Assembly: GCF_021021555.1 (NCBI RefSeq)
Contig: NZ_JAINWA010000003.1
Coordinates: forward strand, 682,001-746,000
Origin: Teretinema zuelzerae
GTDB taxonomy: Bacteria; Spirochaetota; Spirochaetia; Treponematales; Treponemataceae
Reading direction: 5' to 3'
Length of the DNA: 64,000 bases
In this document: in pieces, positions 17,101-25,672 of the stretch
Numbering within the stretch: the first letter of the stretch is position 1
How the letters are laid out: each line of letters opens with the position of its first letter
Translations under genes and position numbers: made by a program
The notes under the pieces: model-generated
Told to the model about the DNA's origin: nothing
Seen by the model: the letters and a program-made list of their open reading frames with translations, nothing else
The model's database searches: none

Positions 17101-17392
17101 ATTCGGCTCCGAGATCTATCATCGCCTTGAACGGAGAGTTTTCTTTTTTTAATTCTTTGGAACCTCGGGTGATTTTGCACAGGCTCAAACCCAGCTTGCG
17201 GGCGATTTCCCGTTGGGTGGTTCCGGCGTCGATCTCCCGTACCAGAGCCCAGCGGCTCGATATCTCCTGCACCTCAGTGGGCGTGAGCAGACAGGACATG
17301 AAACCTTCTATCAATTCCTCGTCGTCGGCCCGGGACAAGGCCCTGCAGAGTTCCTGAAAAGCGGTTTTACGGAGTATTTCGTTCTCTTCCAT
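17099..17392 (-). CDS. trpR: Trp repressor family protein
   Basis: 97 residues from MEENEILRK. LLTPTEVQEISSRWALVREI, then TTQREIARKLGLSLCKITRGSKELKK, matches the TrpR helix-turn-helix with its ITRGS recognition segment. This is closer to true TrpR than to the YerC/YecD branch. TrpR binds operator DNA when loaded with tryptophan. No trp biosynthesis gene is in the window, but a TrpXYZ-like transporter with a palindromic operator is 5.4 kb away. No ribosome site precedes the ATG; a TATATT ends seven bases before it, so a leaderless mRNA is possible. The upstream open frame (51 residues) has no support. Confidence 0.82.
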   Translation of the reverse strand: MEENEILRKTAFQELCRALSRADDEELIEGFMSCLLTPTEVQEISSRWALVREIDAGTTQREIARKLGLSLCKITRGSKELKKENSPFKAMIDLGAE

Positions 17393-17442
17393 AGAAACAA
17401 TATACTTGAAGGGGATAAAAAAAACCACTAATATGTGGACAA

Positions 17443-17697
17443 ATGGGCATAACAACAGACAACATCGACGAGAAGTACCGCCAGGTGCTCGAAGAAGAAC
17501 TGAGGGGACTCCAGCGGCGTCGGGAACATGATTCGTCCTGTACAATCGACGATCTCAAGGGTATACTTAAAAATCTGTATATCTTTGAAGGCAATAATTG
17601 GGACGGAAGGAGCGAATTGATGGCGACTTCCCTGGCGGCGACGATCGCCGCCTACGAACGATTCATCGCCGACTGGGAAAAGGAGTCTGATCGATGA
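17443..17697 (+). CDS. hypothetical protein, 84 residues, first gene of the TRAP operon
   Basis: Small, acidic, probably helical protein (MGITTDNIDEKYRQVLEEEL...) without signal peptide or membrane segment. Its stop overlaps the tatT start (ATGA), so it is co-translated with the TRAP transporter genes, and it is divergent from trpR with only 50 bases between. No strong ribosome site is visible. I do not recognise the family. Overlap and position argue that it is a real gene. Confidence 0.6.
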   Translation: MGITTDNIDEKYRQVLEEELRGLQRRREHDSSCTIDDLKGILKNLYIFEGNNWDGRSELMATSLAATIAAYERFIADWEKESDR

Positions 17698-18701
17698 GGG
17701 CAACAGGGAAAAGAACAACCGTCAGCCTACCCGCTGGTTCCTGCGCACGCTCTTTTCTCTGCTTTATTCTTCCATTCCTTTGGTTTTCCGGTTGCTCCAT
17801 ACAAAAAGCAGCCTACAACGCTGTATCGGACGCCCTCGCTCCCGAGTACGGCACCGTACATAGAGACGAACCCGATCCGATGACGGCCCTCACCGGCGAA
17901 AACGACCCCGAACTGGTGGCCGCATTTTTCCCCGCCGCTCTGAAAATCTATGAAATGATGCTCATACAAAACCCGCAGCACCGCGAATTGGGCATAATGA
18001 CCGGCCAGTTGTGCGTCATGTACGCAAACGCGTTCATCCAGACTCCCGCCGAACGCTTGCCCTCAGATCGTTTCGACGAACAGAACCGGCAGTATCTGCG
18101 GGCCCTGAACCTGTATCGCAGGGGTTTCGAATACTCGCTTTCCGGTTTGGAAATCAGAAAACCCGGCATCAGCCGCGCAGTCCATGAAGGCAACCTTGAA
18201 TTCCTTGAAAAAGCGCTCGAAAAATTCAAGATTACGGATGTTCCGGGCCTCTACTGGACGGGAGCGGGATTGCTGGCGGCTTTCTCCCTCGATCCGCTTA
18301 ACTCGTATTATTCGCCGAGGGTTCCCGCCGCGGTCGCTCTCCTGGAACGGGCCGCCGGGATTCACCCGGAGTTCAACAACGGAGCGATCTTCGAAGTACT
18401 CCTCGCCTTTTACGCCGCCGCTCCGGAAAGCCTTGGAGGCGGAATGGACAAGGCGCTTGAAGCCCGGGACCGGGCCCTTGAAATATCCGCCGGCTCAAGC
18501 CCCTCACTCTTCATAGCCTGCGCCAGAAGCATCGCCGTCCCGACCCAGGACTCAGGCATGTTCACTGAAAACATCGACAAAGCCCTTGCGATAGATCCCG
18601 ATTCGCAACCGGAGAACCGCCTCGCCCTTCTGTTGGCGAGGGAACAGGCTCTGTGGCTCAAAGAACACAAGTCGGAATTTATTCTATTCCCGGAGGATTG
18701 A
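17694..18701 (+). CDS. tatT: TRAP transporter TatT component lipoprotein
   Basis: 335 residues with a lipoprotein signal peptide (lipobox WFSGC near residue 34). The mature part is made of helical hairpins with TPR character (YYSPRVPAAVALLERAAGIHP, DKALEARDRALEISAG). It corresponds to TatT of Treponema pallidum (Tp0956), a TPR lipoprotein that forms a trimer and is thought to pass ligand to the binding protein TatP. AAGGAG precedes the ATG. It is followed by tatP and the fused membrane component in the same order as in T. pallidum. Confidence 0.88.
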   Translation: MRATGKRTTVSLPAGSCARSFLCFILPFLWFSGCSIQKAAYNAVSDALAPEYGTVHRDEPDPMTALTGENDPELVAAFFPAALKIYEMMLIQNPQHRELGIMTGQLCVMYANAFIQTPAERLPSDRFDEQNRQYLRALNLYRRGFEYSLSGLEIRKPGISRAVHEGNLEFLEKALEKFKITDVPGLYWTGAGLLAAFSLDPLNSYYSPRVPAAVALLERAAGIHPEFNNGAIFEVLLAFYAAAPESLGGGMDKALEARDRALEISAGSSPSLFIACARSIAVPTQDSGMFTENIDKALAIDPDSQPENRLALLLAREQALWLKEHKSEFILFPED

Positions 18702-18705
18702 TCCT

Positions 18706-19746
18706 ATGAAACCACGGCGCATTGCATCGCTAGCCTTCGCTCTGATACTGGCCGCAGCTTCCGTTCAGGGGCAAAGCAAAATAACGCTTAAAATCGCGTC
18801 GGTCGCTCCTGCGAGATCGCCCTGGGACATAGAACAGCGGGCGCTGGCCCAGGAATGGAATAAAATCACCGGAGGGCTGGTGAACATCGTCTTCTTCGAC
18901 GCCACCGCGCTCGGGGGCGAAAAAGGAGTCATCCAGAAATTCCGCTCGGTCAGGCCCGGCCAGAAAGCCCCGCTCGACGGAGTCATCTTCACCACCATCG
19001 GCATGCACGAACTGGCGCCGGCAGCCTCGCTGTACACCTACTCCATGCCCTTTCTCATCAGAAGCCAGGGTGAGCTCGACTTCGTGTTCAAGGCGCATGA
19101 CGACCGGCTTAAAAAAGCATTCAGGGACGCGGGATTCGAAAGCCTCGCCTGGACGAACGTCGGCTGGCTTTCTTTCTACACAAAAGACCGGTTCGCCAAT
19201 CTCGACGAACTTAAAAAGATTAAAATAGCCTCTGCGGGACTCGACAGTCCGATTCTCGGAGACACATTCCGGGCCGGCGGCTTCAATATCGAAGACATCC
19301 AGGCGGCAAAGCTTCTCCAGGCGCTCAAGGGAGGAAACCTCCGGGGATTCTTCGGCGTTCACATGTACGCCTATGTTACCGGATTCTCCAAAACCATTTC
19401 ATGGGCCCTCGATACGAAACTGTGCCCGGTCATGGCGGGAGTGCTGCTTTCCAACGAAGCTTGGGCGCAGATTCCCGCTCAGTACCATCCAGAAATGAGG
19501 GAAGCGATCGCCAGCATGAAGGTGCGGCTCGACGCCGCGCTCGAAGACACTGACCGGGCCTATATGCAAAGCATGATAGACGAAGGCGTAAAACCGATCC
19601 GTCCGACTGAGGCGGAGCTCGCCGATTGGGAAGCGAAATTCAACCGCGATATCGAAATCGCCAACAAAACGGCTCCCGGAGCCTTCGACATGAAGCTCTA
19701 CGGCGAGCTGAGAAGCCTCCTTTCAACCTATAGAGACCGCGAATGA
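18706..19746 (+). CDS. tatP: TRAP transporter solute-binding protein (DctP family)
   Basis: 346 residues with a cleavable signal peptide (MKPRRIASLAFALILAAASVQG). The mature part, ITLKIASVAPARSPWDIEQRALAQEWNKITGG, belongs to the DctP/TAXI-like family; the family arginine region is less conserved than in sialic-acid binders. It is the counterpart of T. pallidum Tp0957. It binds a solute, suggested to be hydrophobic in the T. pallidum system, and delivers it to the QM permease. GGAGG precedes the ATG; four bases separate it from tatT. Confidence 0.9.
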   Translation: MKPRRIASLAFALILAAASVQGQSKITLKIASVAPARSPWDIEQRALAQEWNKITGGLVNIVFFDATALGGEKGVIQKFRSVRPGQKAPLDGVIFTTIGMHELAPAASLYTYSMPFLIRSQGELDFVFKAHDDRLKKAFRDAGFESLAWTNVGWLSFYTKDRFANLDELKKIKIASAGLDSPILGDTFRAGGFNIEDIQAAKLLQALKGGNLRGFFGVHMYAYVTGFSKTISWALDTKLCPVMAGVLLSNEAWAQIPAQYHPEMREAIASMKVRLDAALEDTDRAYMQSMIDEGVKPIRPTEAELADWEAKFNRDIEIANKTAPGAFDMKLYGELRSLLSTYRDRE

Positions 19747-21572
19747 TAAAAAAGACCGTACGCGGAACCGGAATAATCCTGCTGGCGCTGCTCGCCCTCT
19801 TTCCTCTTCTGTTCCGCGTATTTTCCGCGATAACCGGAATTCCCATCGCATCCTCCGATTCCGTGCAGGTGAACCTGGTGTTCATGTTTTCAGCGGTCGC
19901 CGGAGTCATCACCTCTGCCCAGGACAAACAGCTGAGTTTGGGAATCCTCAACGAGATCATGCCCTTCGGCATACGAAGAATCATTTCTCCGATCCTGACG
20001 GCGCTCACCTCTGCCGTGCTCGGCGTTCTGTTTCTTTCGGCCGGCTCCGAACTGTTCATGATATTTACGCCGGAAGAGCGGTTGTGGGGAATTCCGCTTC
20101 GTCTCGTATTCGCCTTTCTCCCGCTGATGTATCTGGGGATGCTCTATCTCCTCTTTGCGTCGCGGGAATCGAAGATCGCTCCGCTCGCGGGTTTTATCAT
20201 CGCCGTTCCGCTCGCCGCGGGCCCCCTTGCGGGCATTTGGTGGTCCCTTACCGGAAACGCGGCCCCCGATTTTTTCAATTCAGTATTCAATCTCTGGATC
20301 AGCGTCTCGCACAGCCTTCTTTGGCCAATCATCGGGATTCTCGTGCTGGCGGCCGCCTTCGGACTGCCCATATTCATCGCCATGTCGGGAATCGCGTACG
20401 CCGCATTCTCTCAGGGCGGCGGCTATGTGGAAATGATCCCGCTCGAGTACTACGGGATTCTCACCGATAAAAGCATCGCGGCCATACCCCTGTTCACCCT
20501 CGCCGGATACCTGCTGGCGGACGGAAGCGCGGGCAAGCGCCTGCTTGAAGTGGTGAGGGAAAGCGTCGGCTGGCTGCGCGGAGGACCGGTGATCGCGGCG
20601 GTGATTGTAGCGACGTTTTTCACGACCTTCACCGGAGCTTCCGGCGTCACGATTCTCGCACTCGGCGGCCTTTTAACTATGATCTTGACCGGAAGCGGCT
20701 CGAGCAAGGCGAACGCCCAGTCGCTGGTAACCGCGTCCGGATCGATCGGAATGCTGTTTCCGCCGAGCCTCGCGGTCATCATCTACGGCACCACGAATAT
20801 CTTTTCCGTCGATATTTACGACCTGTTCAAGGGTTCGATCATCCCCGGCGTTTTAATGGCTCTCTCAATGATCGGAATAGGAATATTTCGCGACAGGGGC
20901 TCCAAGCGGGGAGCATTCTCGCTTCCGAACCTCCTGAAAGCGCTCGTTAAAGGATTGCCTGAACTGATTCTTCCGGCAGGAATCGTACTCGGATACTTCA
21001 CCGGCTTTTTTACGCTGATGGAAACGGCGTCTTTCTGCGCGGTCTACGCCTTCGTTCTGGAAGTATTCATCCGCCGGGATTTCAATATCCGCGAAGCGGC
21101 CGCAGTCGCGCTCAAGAGCATCCCGGTCGCGGGCGGCGTCCTCGTCATCGTAGGAGCCGCGAAGGCTGTGGCATATTTCATGGTGGACGCCGGAATCCCC
21201 TTTCTCCTGACGGATCTGGTGGCCGCCTTCGTGCATTCGCGTCTGCTGTTTCTGTTTTTGCTCAACATCCTGCTCATTCTTGTCGGATGCTTCATGGACC
21301 TATATTCCGCAATCCTGGTAGTTTCTCCCCTCATCGTTCCGGTGGCCGAATCCTTCGGCATCCACCCGGTGCATACGGGAGTGATCTTCCTCACGAACCT
21401 CGCGCTGGGATTTCTCACTCCCCCGGTCGGAATGAATCTGTTCATTGCGAGCTACACCTTCGAAAAACCGGTCATGAAAATCGCGCGGGATGTGCTCCCC
21501 TACCTCGCGGCGCAATTCTTGATTCTTATGCTTATAACCTATATTCCCTGGTTCAGCACCGCGCTGCTGTAG
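19743..21572 (+). CDS. TRAP transporter fused small and large membrane subunits (DctQM)
   Basis: 609 residues. An N-terminal DctQ-like region (about four helices, residues 1-165) is fused to a DctM-like domain of about 12 helices (residues ~185-605). The M part contains FFTTFTGASGVTILALGGLL, VTASGSIGMLFPPSLAVIIYG and FLTPPVGMNLFIASY, the conserved loops of the large subunit. The transporter uses an ion gradient, normally sodium, rather than ATP. It overlaps tatP by four bases. The fusion is as in T. pallidum Tp0958. No terminator is visible in 21573-21704. Confidence 0.9.
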   Translation: MIKKTVRGTGIILLALLALFPLLFRVFSAITGIPIASSDSVQVNLVFMFSAVAGVITSAQDKQLSLGILNEIMPFGIRRIISPILTALTSAVLGVLFLSAGSELFMIFTPEERLWGIPLRLVFAFLPLMYLGMLYLLFASRESKIAPLAGFIIAVPLAAGPLAGIWWSLTGNAAPDFFNSVFNLWISVSHSLLWPIIGILVLAAAFGLPIFIAMSGIAYAAFSQGGGYVEMIPLEYYGILTDKSIAAIPLFTLAGYLLADGSAGKRLLEVVRESVGWLRGGPVIAAVIVATFFTTFTGASGVTILALGGLLTMILTGSGSSKANAQSLVTASGSIGMLFPPSLAVIIYGTTNIFSVDIYDLFKGSIIPGVLMALSMIGIGIFRDRGSKRGAFSLPNLLKALVKGLPELILPAGIVLGYFTGFFTLMETASFCAVYAFVLEVFIRRDFNIREAAAVALKSIPVAGGVLVIVGAAKAVAYFMVDAGIPFLLTDLVAAFVHSRLLFLFLLNILLILVGCFMDLYSAILVVSPLIVPVAESFGIHPVHTGVIFLTNLALGFLTPPVGMNLFIASYTFEKPVMKIARDVLPYLAAQFLILMLITYIPWFSTALL

Positions 21573-21687
21573 CGTCCTTCTTTCGATCGCGCCGGTGCAA
21601 CTGCCTGGCGCAAACAGGCTCTACTACCTGACTTCCGCGAGCAGACTGTTCCGGCCCGAGTCCTCCTTAAGACGTTCACAGCGTTCG

Positions 21688-21734
21688 GAACAGCGCGCGG
21701 GTGTTTACAACTTCCTGAACAGCGCGCGGGCGTT
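21688..21734. repeat. 18-base direct repeat at the 3' end of tatD
   Basis: Two copies (21688-21705 and 21717-21734) that match at 17 of 18 bases, 29 bases apart. The right copy encodes the last residues of the TatD protein (NARALF); the left copy lies just past its stop codon. It looks like a small tandem duplication of the gene end. Confidence 0.6.
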
Positions 21735-22586
21735 CTCCGCGACCAGAACAGCGAGCGATTCCGCGCTCATGCCGAGATATTCGGCGGCGGCCTCGTAGGT
21801 ATGAGAAATCAAATGCGGCGTGTTCGTCTTCCCCCTATGCGGAGCGGGAGTAAGATACGGAGCGTCGGTTTCCAGGAGAAGCCGGTCGCGCGGAACATAG
21901 CGCAACAGGGCGGAGATGCGCTCCCGATCGGCGTTCTTTTTCGCCCAGGTGACGTTTCCGGGAAAGGATATGTGCCAGCCGCGGTCGAGAAAAGCCCTCG
22001 CTTCGGATATTCCGTACGACCAGCAGTGGATGACTCCGCGATCCCATCCCACAGAGCGGATGCATCCCAGAGTCGCGTCGAAGGCGTCGCGGGAATGCAC
22101 AATGACCGGAAGATTACGCGCGCGCGCGGCTTCAAGCTGAAACGCGAACAACTCCTCTTCTCCGCCTGTGTCGAGCGTGCCGGGTCCGTCGCCCGAACCG
22201 TCCTGGCCGCGCTCCGCTCCAGAGGGCCCGTTCCAGTAGCGGTCAAGGCCGCATTCACCCAGTGCCTGATAGAGCCTGTTGTCTTCGGGCAGGAAGCCTT
22301 CGTCCATAAGCAGATCGAGATCAGCGTTCAAAGCCTTCATCGCGTTGTCGCGGTCGGCGATGACGGCTCCGTCAGGCCAAAGACCGGCTGAGAAATGTAT
22401 AAAAGAAGGAAGGACGCCGCCGGAGGCTTCGAGTATGCGGTCGCGCCTGAAAACGAGGTCTCCGGGCTTTGTGCCGATATCGAGAAGGAAGGGGACGCTG
22501 TCTTCGGCCAGACGCCGCAGCAGAGCTGCAAGATCCTCGCCGCGATCGGCGATATGGGACAGGTGGGCGTGCGTATCGGCGTACAT
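21705..22586 (-). CDS. TatD family metal-dependent hydrolase
   Basis: 293 residues, TIM-barrel amidohydrolase. Metal ligands lie in YADTHAHLSH (HxH), ALGECGLDRYW, PVIVHSRDAF, GVIHCWSYG and LLLETDAPYLTPAPHRG, the TatD signature series. The family has DNase/exonuclease activity and a role in DNA quality control or D-aminoacyl processing. It is about 30 residues longer than usual because of a low-complexity insert around residues 125-145 (GAERGQDGSGDGPG). GGAGG precedes the ATG. Single gene, convergent with the TRAP operon. Confidence 0.88.
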   Translation of the reverse strand: MYADTHAHLSHIADRGEDLAALLRRLAEDSVPFLLDIGTKPGDLVFRRDRILEASGGVLPSFIHFSAGLWPDGAVIADRDNAMKALNADLDLLMDEGFLPEDNRLYQALGECGLDRYWNGPSGAERGQDGSGDGPGTLDTGGEEELFAFQLEAARARNLPVIVHSRDAFDATLGCIRSVGWDRGVIHCWSYGISEARAFLDRGWHISFPGNVTWAKKNADRERISALLRYVPRDRLLLETDAPYLTPAPHRGKTNTPHLISHTYEAAAEYLGMSAESLAVLVAENARALFRKL

Positions 22587-22631
22587 TATTGACCTCCGGA
22601 AGAGTTTCGGGCTACTATACTAGCATATCTT

Positions 22632-22717
22632 GCCGGGGTGGTGGAATTGGTAGACACCAGGGACTTAAAATCCCTTGGCTGGTAACGGCCGTGCCGGTTC
22701 AATCCCGGTCCCCGGCA
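22632..22717 (+). tRNA. tRNA-Leu (UAA)
   Basis: 86-nucleotide class II tRNA. The acceptor stem GCCGGGG pairs with CCCCGGC (22710-22716), discriminator A. The anticodon loop CTTAAAA (22664-22670) gives anticodon UAA. A long variable arm and the T-loop GGTTCAATCCC are present. CCA is not encoded. A terminator follows five bases later. Confidence 0.97.
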
Positions 22718-22722
22718 AGAGC

Positions 22723-22765
22723 GGGGCTTTCCGACAGCAACTGTTGGAAAGCCCCCTTTTTTTTT
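22723..22765 (+). terminator. rho-independent terminator of the tRNA-Leu gene
   Basis: 14-bp stem with one G-T pair (22723-22736 with 22742-22755, 5-base loop) and nine T residues. Confidence 0.93.
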
Positions 22766-22775
22766 CTGTTCGCAC

Positions 22776-22835
22776 TTGACACATCGGATTGCGAAAGCTA
22801 TAGTCTCCTTGTTACTATCAGTAGTAACAAGGAGA
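22776..22835 (+). promoter_or_regulatory. promoter and 13-bp inverted-repeat operator of the TrpXYZ-like transporter
   Basis: TTGACA (22776-22781), 17-base spacer, TATAGT (22799-22804): a near-consensus promoter. From the -10 onward lies a perfect inverted repeat, TCTCCTTGTTACT (22804-22816) and AGTAACAAGGAGA (22823-22835), with a 6-base spacer. It covers the start site and includes the ribosome-binding sequence AAGGAG. It can act as a repressor operator, and its 3' arm holds the ribosome site. The inner part (TTACT ... AGTAA) resembles Trp-repressor half-sites, although the spacing is not identical to the E. coli trp operator. Confidence 0.75.
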
Positions 22836-22840
22836 ACACC

Positions 22841-23851
22841 ATGAAACATTCAATCAGATACGCGCTCGTCGTCGCGGCCGCCGTCCTGCTCGCAGGCGGG
22901 TGCGCGAAAAAACAAGAAGCAAAAACCGCCGAAAACCCGTCCTTCAGGATCGGCGTTTCCAAGATAGTATCCCATCCCGCGCTCGACGCGACCGAACAGG
23001 GGATTCAGGACGAACTGGCCGCAAGGGGAATCCCGGCAGTCTTCGATCTGCAGAACGCAAACGGAGACGTTAACACCGCAACCCAGATCGCCCAGAAATT
23101 CCTCGTCGACAAGGTGGACGCGGTCGTCGCCATCGCCACGCCGAACGCTATCGCCGCGGCGAACACAATCAAGGACAAGCCGGTCGTCTTCTCCGTCATC
23201 ACCGATCCCGCGGGAGCCGGGCTTGTGGACGCCGATCTCATGGGCAAGGGCAACGTCACCGGACTTTCAGACATGACCGACGTTCTCGACCACCTGAAAC
23301 TCTTCCAGCGCGTTGCGGGCATTAAAACCCTCGGCTATGTCTACACCAGTTCTGAAGCCAACTCAGCCTCGTCCCTCGCAAGCGTAGAAAAGGCCTGCGC
23401 AGAGATCGGAATATCACTCGTCACCCAATCGATCAATAATTCCTCGGAAGTGAAGCAGGCGACCGAGACGATCGTAAAGCGCGTGGACGGAATCTATTTG
23501 ACTACCGACAACACGGTGTTCTCCGCCCTTCCCGCCCTCATCGAAGTCGCTCTCGCGAACAAAAAACCGGTGTTCTCCTCCGACACCACCAGCGCCGTCG
23601 ACGGCGGATGCCTGATCGCCAGCGGCTTCGACTACTACAAGGCCGGACGCGCAACGGGAGCAATCCTCGCGGACGTTCTCCAGGGCAAGAAGCCCGCGGA
23701 CATTCCGGTCAAGTTCCTCAAGGATCCTTCCGAAATGGACTTCATCATCGATCTCGACGTAGCCAAGATCTGCGGAATCGATTTCCCCCAGGACATCCTC
23801 GACACCGCGGGGAAAGTCTTCGAGAACGGCAAATTGACCACGCGCAATTAA
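22841..23851 (+). CDS. ABC transporter substrate-binding lipoprotein, TrpX/ABC_sub_bind family
   Basis: 336 residues. Lipoprotein signal peptide (MKHSIRYALVVAAAVLLAGGC, lipobox AGGC), then FRIGVSKIVSHPALDATEQG and IAQKFLVDKVDAVVAIATPNAIAAAN, the two-lobed PF04392 family (ABC substrate-binding, including streptococcal TrpX). It would capture an amino acid or related small molecule outside the membrane; tryptophan is the suggested ligand because of family and operator. Start set by AAGGAG; the long upstream open frame runs through the tRNA and is not coding. First gene of a three-gene operon. Confidence 0.88.
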   Translation: MKHSIRYALVVAAAVLLAGGCAKKQEAKTAENPSFRIGVSKIVSHPALDATEQGIQDELAARGIPAVFDLQNANGDVNTATQIAQKFLVDKVDAVVAIATPNAIAAANTIKDKPVVFSVITDPAGAGLVDADLMGKGNVTGLSDMTDVLDHLKLFQRVAGIKTLGYVYTSSEANSASSLASVEKACAEIGISLVTQSINNSSEVKQATETIVKRVDGIYLTTDNTVFSALPALIEVALANKKPVFSSDTTSAVDGGCLIASGFDYYKAGRATGAILADVLQGKKPADIPVKFLKDPSEMDFIIDLDVAKICGIDFPQDILDTAGKVFENGKLTTRN

Positions 23852-23869
23852 ACAGGATATACTGCCTGC

Positions 23870-24772
23870 ATGATTCAAGGCATATTGATCGAGGGCCTGG
23901 TGTTCGGCATCATGGCCCTCGCTGTTTTTATCACGTTCAGGGTACTCGATTTCGCCGACATGACGGTGGACGGATCCTTTCCCCTCGGAGCCGCGATCAT
24001 GGCGATCCTGCTGACGCTCGGGTGGAATCCCTTTCTCGCGATTCTGTTAGCCTTCGCGGGCGGGGCCGCCGCCGGAGCCATAACCGCCGTCATCCACTCG
24101 AAGCTTAAAATTCCCGGACTTCTGGCGGGCATCCTCACCATGACGATGCTGTATTCGATCAACCTGCGTATTCTGGGAAACAAGGCGAACCTCTCGCTTC
24201 TCAAATACGAAACCCTGTTTACGAAGATCAAAACGATTGCGGCTCCCTTCATGAAAAGCGACCATGCAGTGCTGTTGTTCCTCGTCGCCGCGGTAGCTCT
24301 CATTCTTGTATTGGTAAACCTTTTTTTCCATACCGATTTCGGAATCACCCTGGGAGCGCTCGGATCGAATCCGCAGATGATCACCTCGCAGGGCATGAAT
24401 CCGGAAGTCGTCAAGCTCATCGGCATCTGCTTTTCGAACGGTCTGGTGGGAATCGCGGGAGCCCTCGCCTGCATGTATCAGGGATTCGCAGACGTCAACT
24501 CCGGCACGGGAACCGTCGTCGCGGGCCTCGCTTCCGTCATGATAGGCGAGTTTCTCTTAAAGTCGAACCGCATTGAGCTGCTCACCCTGAGAGTCGTCCT
24601 CGGCTCGATCCTCTACCGGGCGATCATGTACGCCGGGCGCAGCTACGGCTACCTCGTCGGACTCACCGCGAACGATCTGAAGCTCATCACCGGCGTGCTG
24701 ATCATCGCCTGCCTCATCGTCTCGAAGCAGGGGAAAACATCCTTTTTCAAATCGAAGGCGGCGAAAAAATGA
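23870..24772 (+). CDS. ABC transporter permease, TrpY-like
   Basis: 300 residues with eight or so membrane helices, BPD_transp_2 family. The opening MIQGILIEGLVFGIMALAVFITFRVLDFADMTVDGSFPLGA is typical of the permeases that accompany PF04392 binding proteins. It lies 18 bases after the binding-protein gene and overlaps the ATPase gene by four bases. A homodimer would form the channel, as no second permease is present. Confidence 0.88.
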   Translation: MIQGILIEGLVFGIMALAVFITFRVLDFADMTVDGSFPLGAAIMAILLTLGWNPFLAILLAFAGGAAAGAITAVIHSKLKIPGLLAGILTMTMLYSINLRILGNKANLSLLKYETLFTKIKTIAAPFMKSDHAVLLFLVAAVALILVLVNLFFHTDFGITLGALGSNPQMITSQGMNPEVVKLIGICFSNGLVGIAGALACMYQGFADVNSGTGTVVAGLASVMIGEFLLKSNRIELLTLRVVLGSILYRAIMYAGRSYGYLVGLTANDLKLITGVLIIACLIVSKQGKTSFFKSKAAKK

Positions 24773-25563
24773 TGAAGATCGAAAACATCGGAGTGGTGTT
24801 CAATCCGGGAACGCCGGATGAAAACAGGGCGCTCAGGGATGTATCGCTCGACGTGAACAGGGGAGACTTCGTAACGGTCATCGGCTCGAACGGGGCGGGA
24901 AAAACGACTCTCTACAACATAATAGCCGGAACCTACGCGCCGACCGAAGGAAAAATCTCGATCAGGGATATCGATGTTACGAAAAGCCCCGAGTTCCGCA
25001 GGGCCCGGTACATCGGACGCATTTTCCAGAATCCGTTGCTCGGAACAGCCGGAAAAATGAGCCTCGAAGACAACATGGTCATATGCCACAAAAAAGGCTA
25101 CAAGGGGCTTTCCATAAGCCTGAACAATAAACTGAGGGAATACTTCCGCGAACGGCTGAGAGAGCTGGACATGGGGCTTGAGAACCGCCTGAAGGATAAT
25201 GTCGAGCAGTTTTCCGGCGGCCAAAGACAGGCGCTCACGCTGTTGATGGCCGTCCTGTCCGAACCCGACATTCTCCTCCTGGACGAGCATACCGCCGCCC
25301 TCGATCCGCGCAACGCTGAAATCGTCATGAATCTGACGCGCTCGTTTGCGGAACGATACAACCTGACGGTTATGATGATCACTCACAACATGGGGCACGC
25401 GATCGAGTACGGCAACCGGCTGCTCATGATGGACAGCGGCGAGATTGTCCTGGATATCGGAGCGCAGGAAAAATCCCGCCTTACTATCGATCAAATCGTT
25501 CAACGCTTTAGAGACATTAAAAAGAAGGAACTGGCGAACGATCAGCTCCTCCTCCACGTATAA
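24769..25563 (+). CDS. ABC transporter ATP-binding protein, TrpZ-like
   Basis: 264 residues, single ATPase domain. Walker A GSNGAGKTT, signature QFSGGQRQAL, Walker B ILLLDEHTAALDP and the switch histidine in MITHNMGH are all present. The fifth residue of the D-loop region (DEHTAALDP in place of DEPTAALDP) is usual in this subgroup. It completes the TrpXYZ-like importer. A bidirectional terminator follows. Confidence 0.9.
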   Translation: MMKIENIGVVFNPGTPDENRALRDVSLDVNRGDFVTVIGSNGAGKTTLYNIIAGTYAPTEGKISIRDIDVTKSPEFRRARYIGRIFQNPLLGTAGKMSLEDNMVICHKKGYKGLSISLNNKLREYFRERLRELDMGLENRLKDNVEQFSGGQRQALTLLMAVLSEPDILLLDEHTAALDPRNAEIVMNLTRSFAERYNLTVMMITHNMGHAIEYGNRLLMMDSGEIVLDIGAQEKSRLTIDQIVQRFRDIKKKELANDQLLLHV

Positions 25564-25604
25564 CGCTGCCCGCGGCGTTTATTTTTAAGAACGCATGCAC
25601 AGGG

Positions 25605-25642
25605 GCAAAAAAAACCGGAGTTGCGCTGCAGCTCCGGTTTTT
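25605..25642. terminator. bidirectional terminator between the TrpXYZ-like operon and a secreted protein gene
   Basis: Stem 25612-25624 with 25628-25640 (one G-T pair, 3-base loop), with eight A residues before it and five T residues after it. It can stop transcription from both convergent units. Confidence 0.88.
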
Positions 25643-25672
25643 CATTTTTAGGGACTTGTACGTCCCGGACAC

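Noticed and set aside
17393-17545. 51-residue N-terminal extension of TrpR
   Set aside because: It is not TrpR-like, has no ribosome site and overlaps the start of the divergent 84-residue gene.
22469-22840. N-terminal extension of the TrpX-like lipoprotein
   Set aside because: The frame is open through the tRNA-Leu gene and a terminator; the ATG after AAGGAG gives a normal lipoprotein signal.
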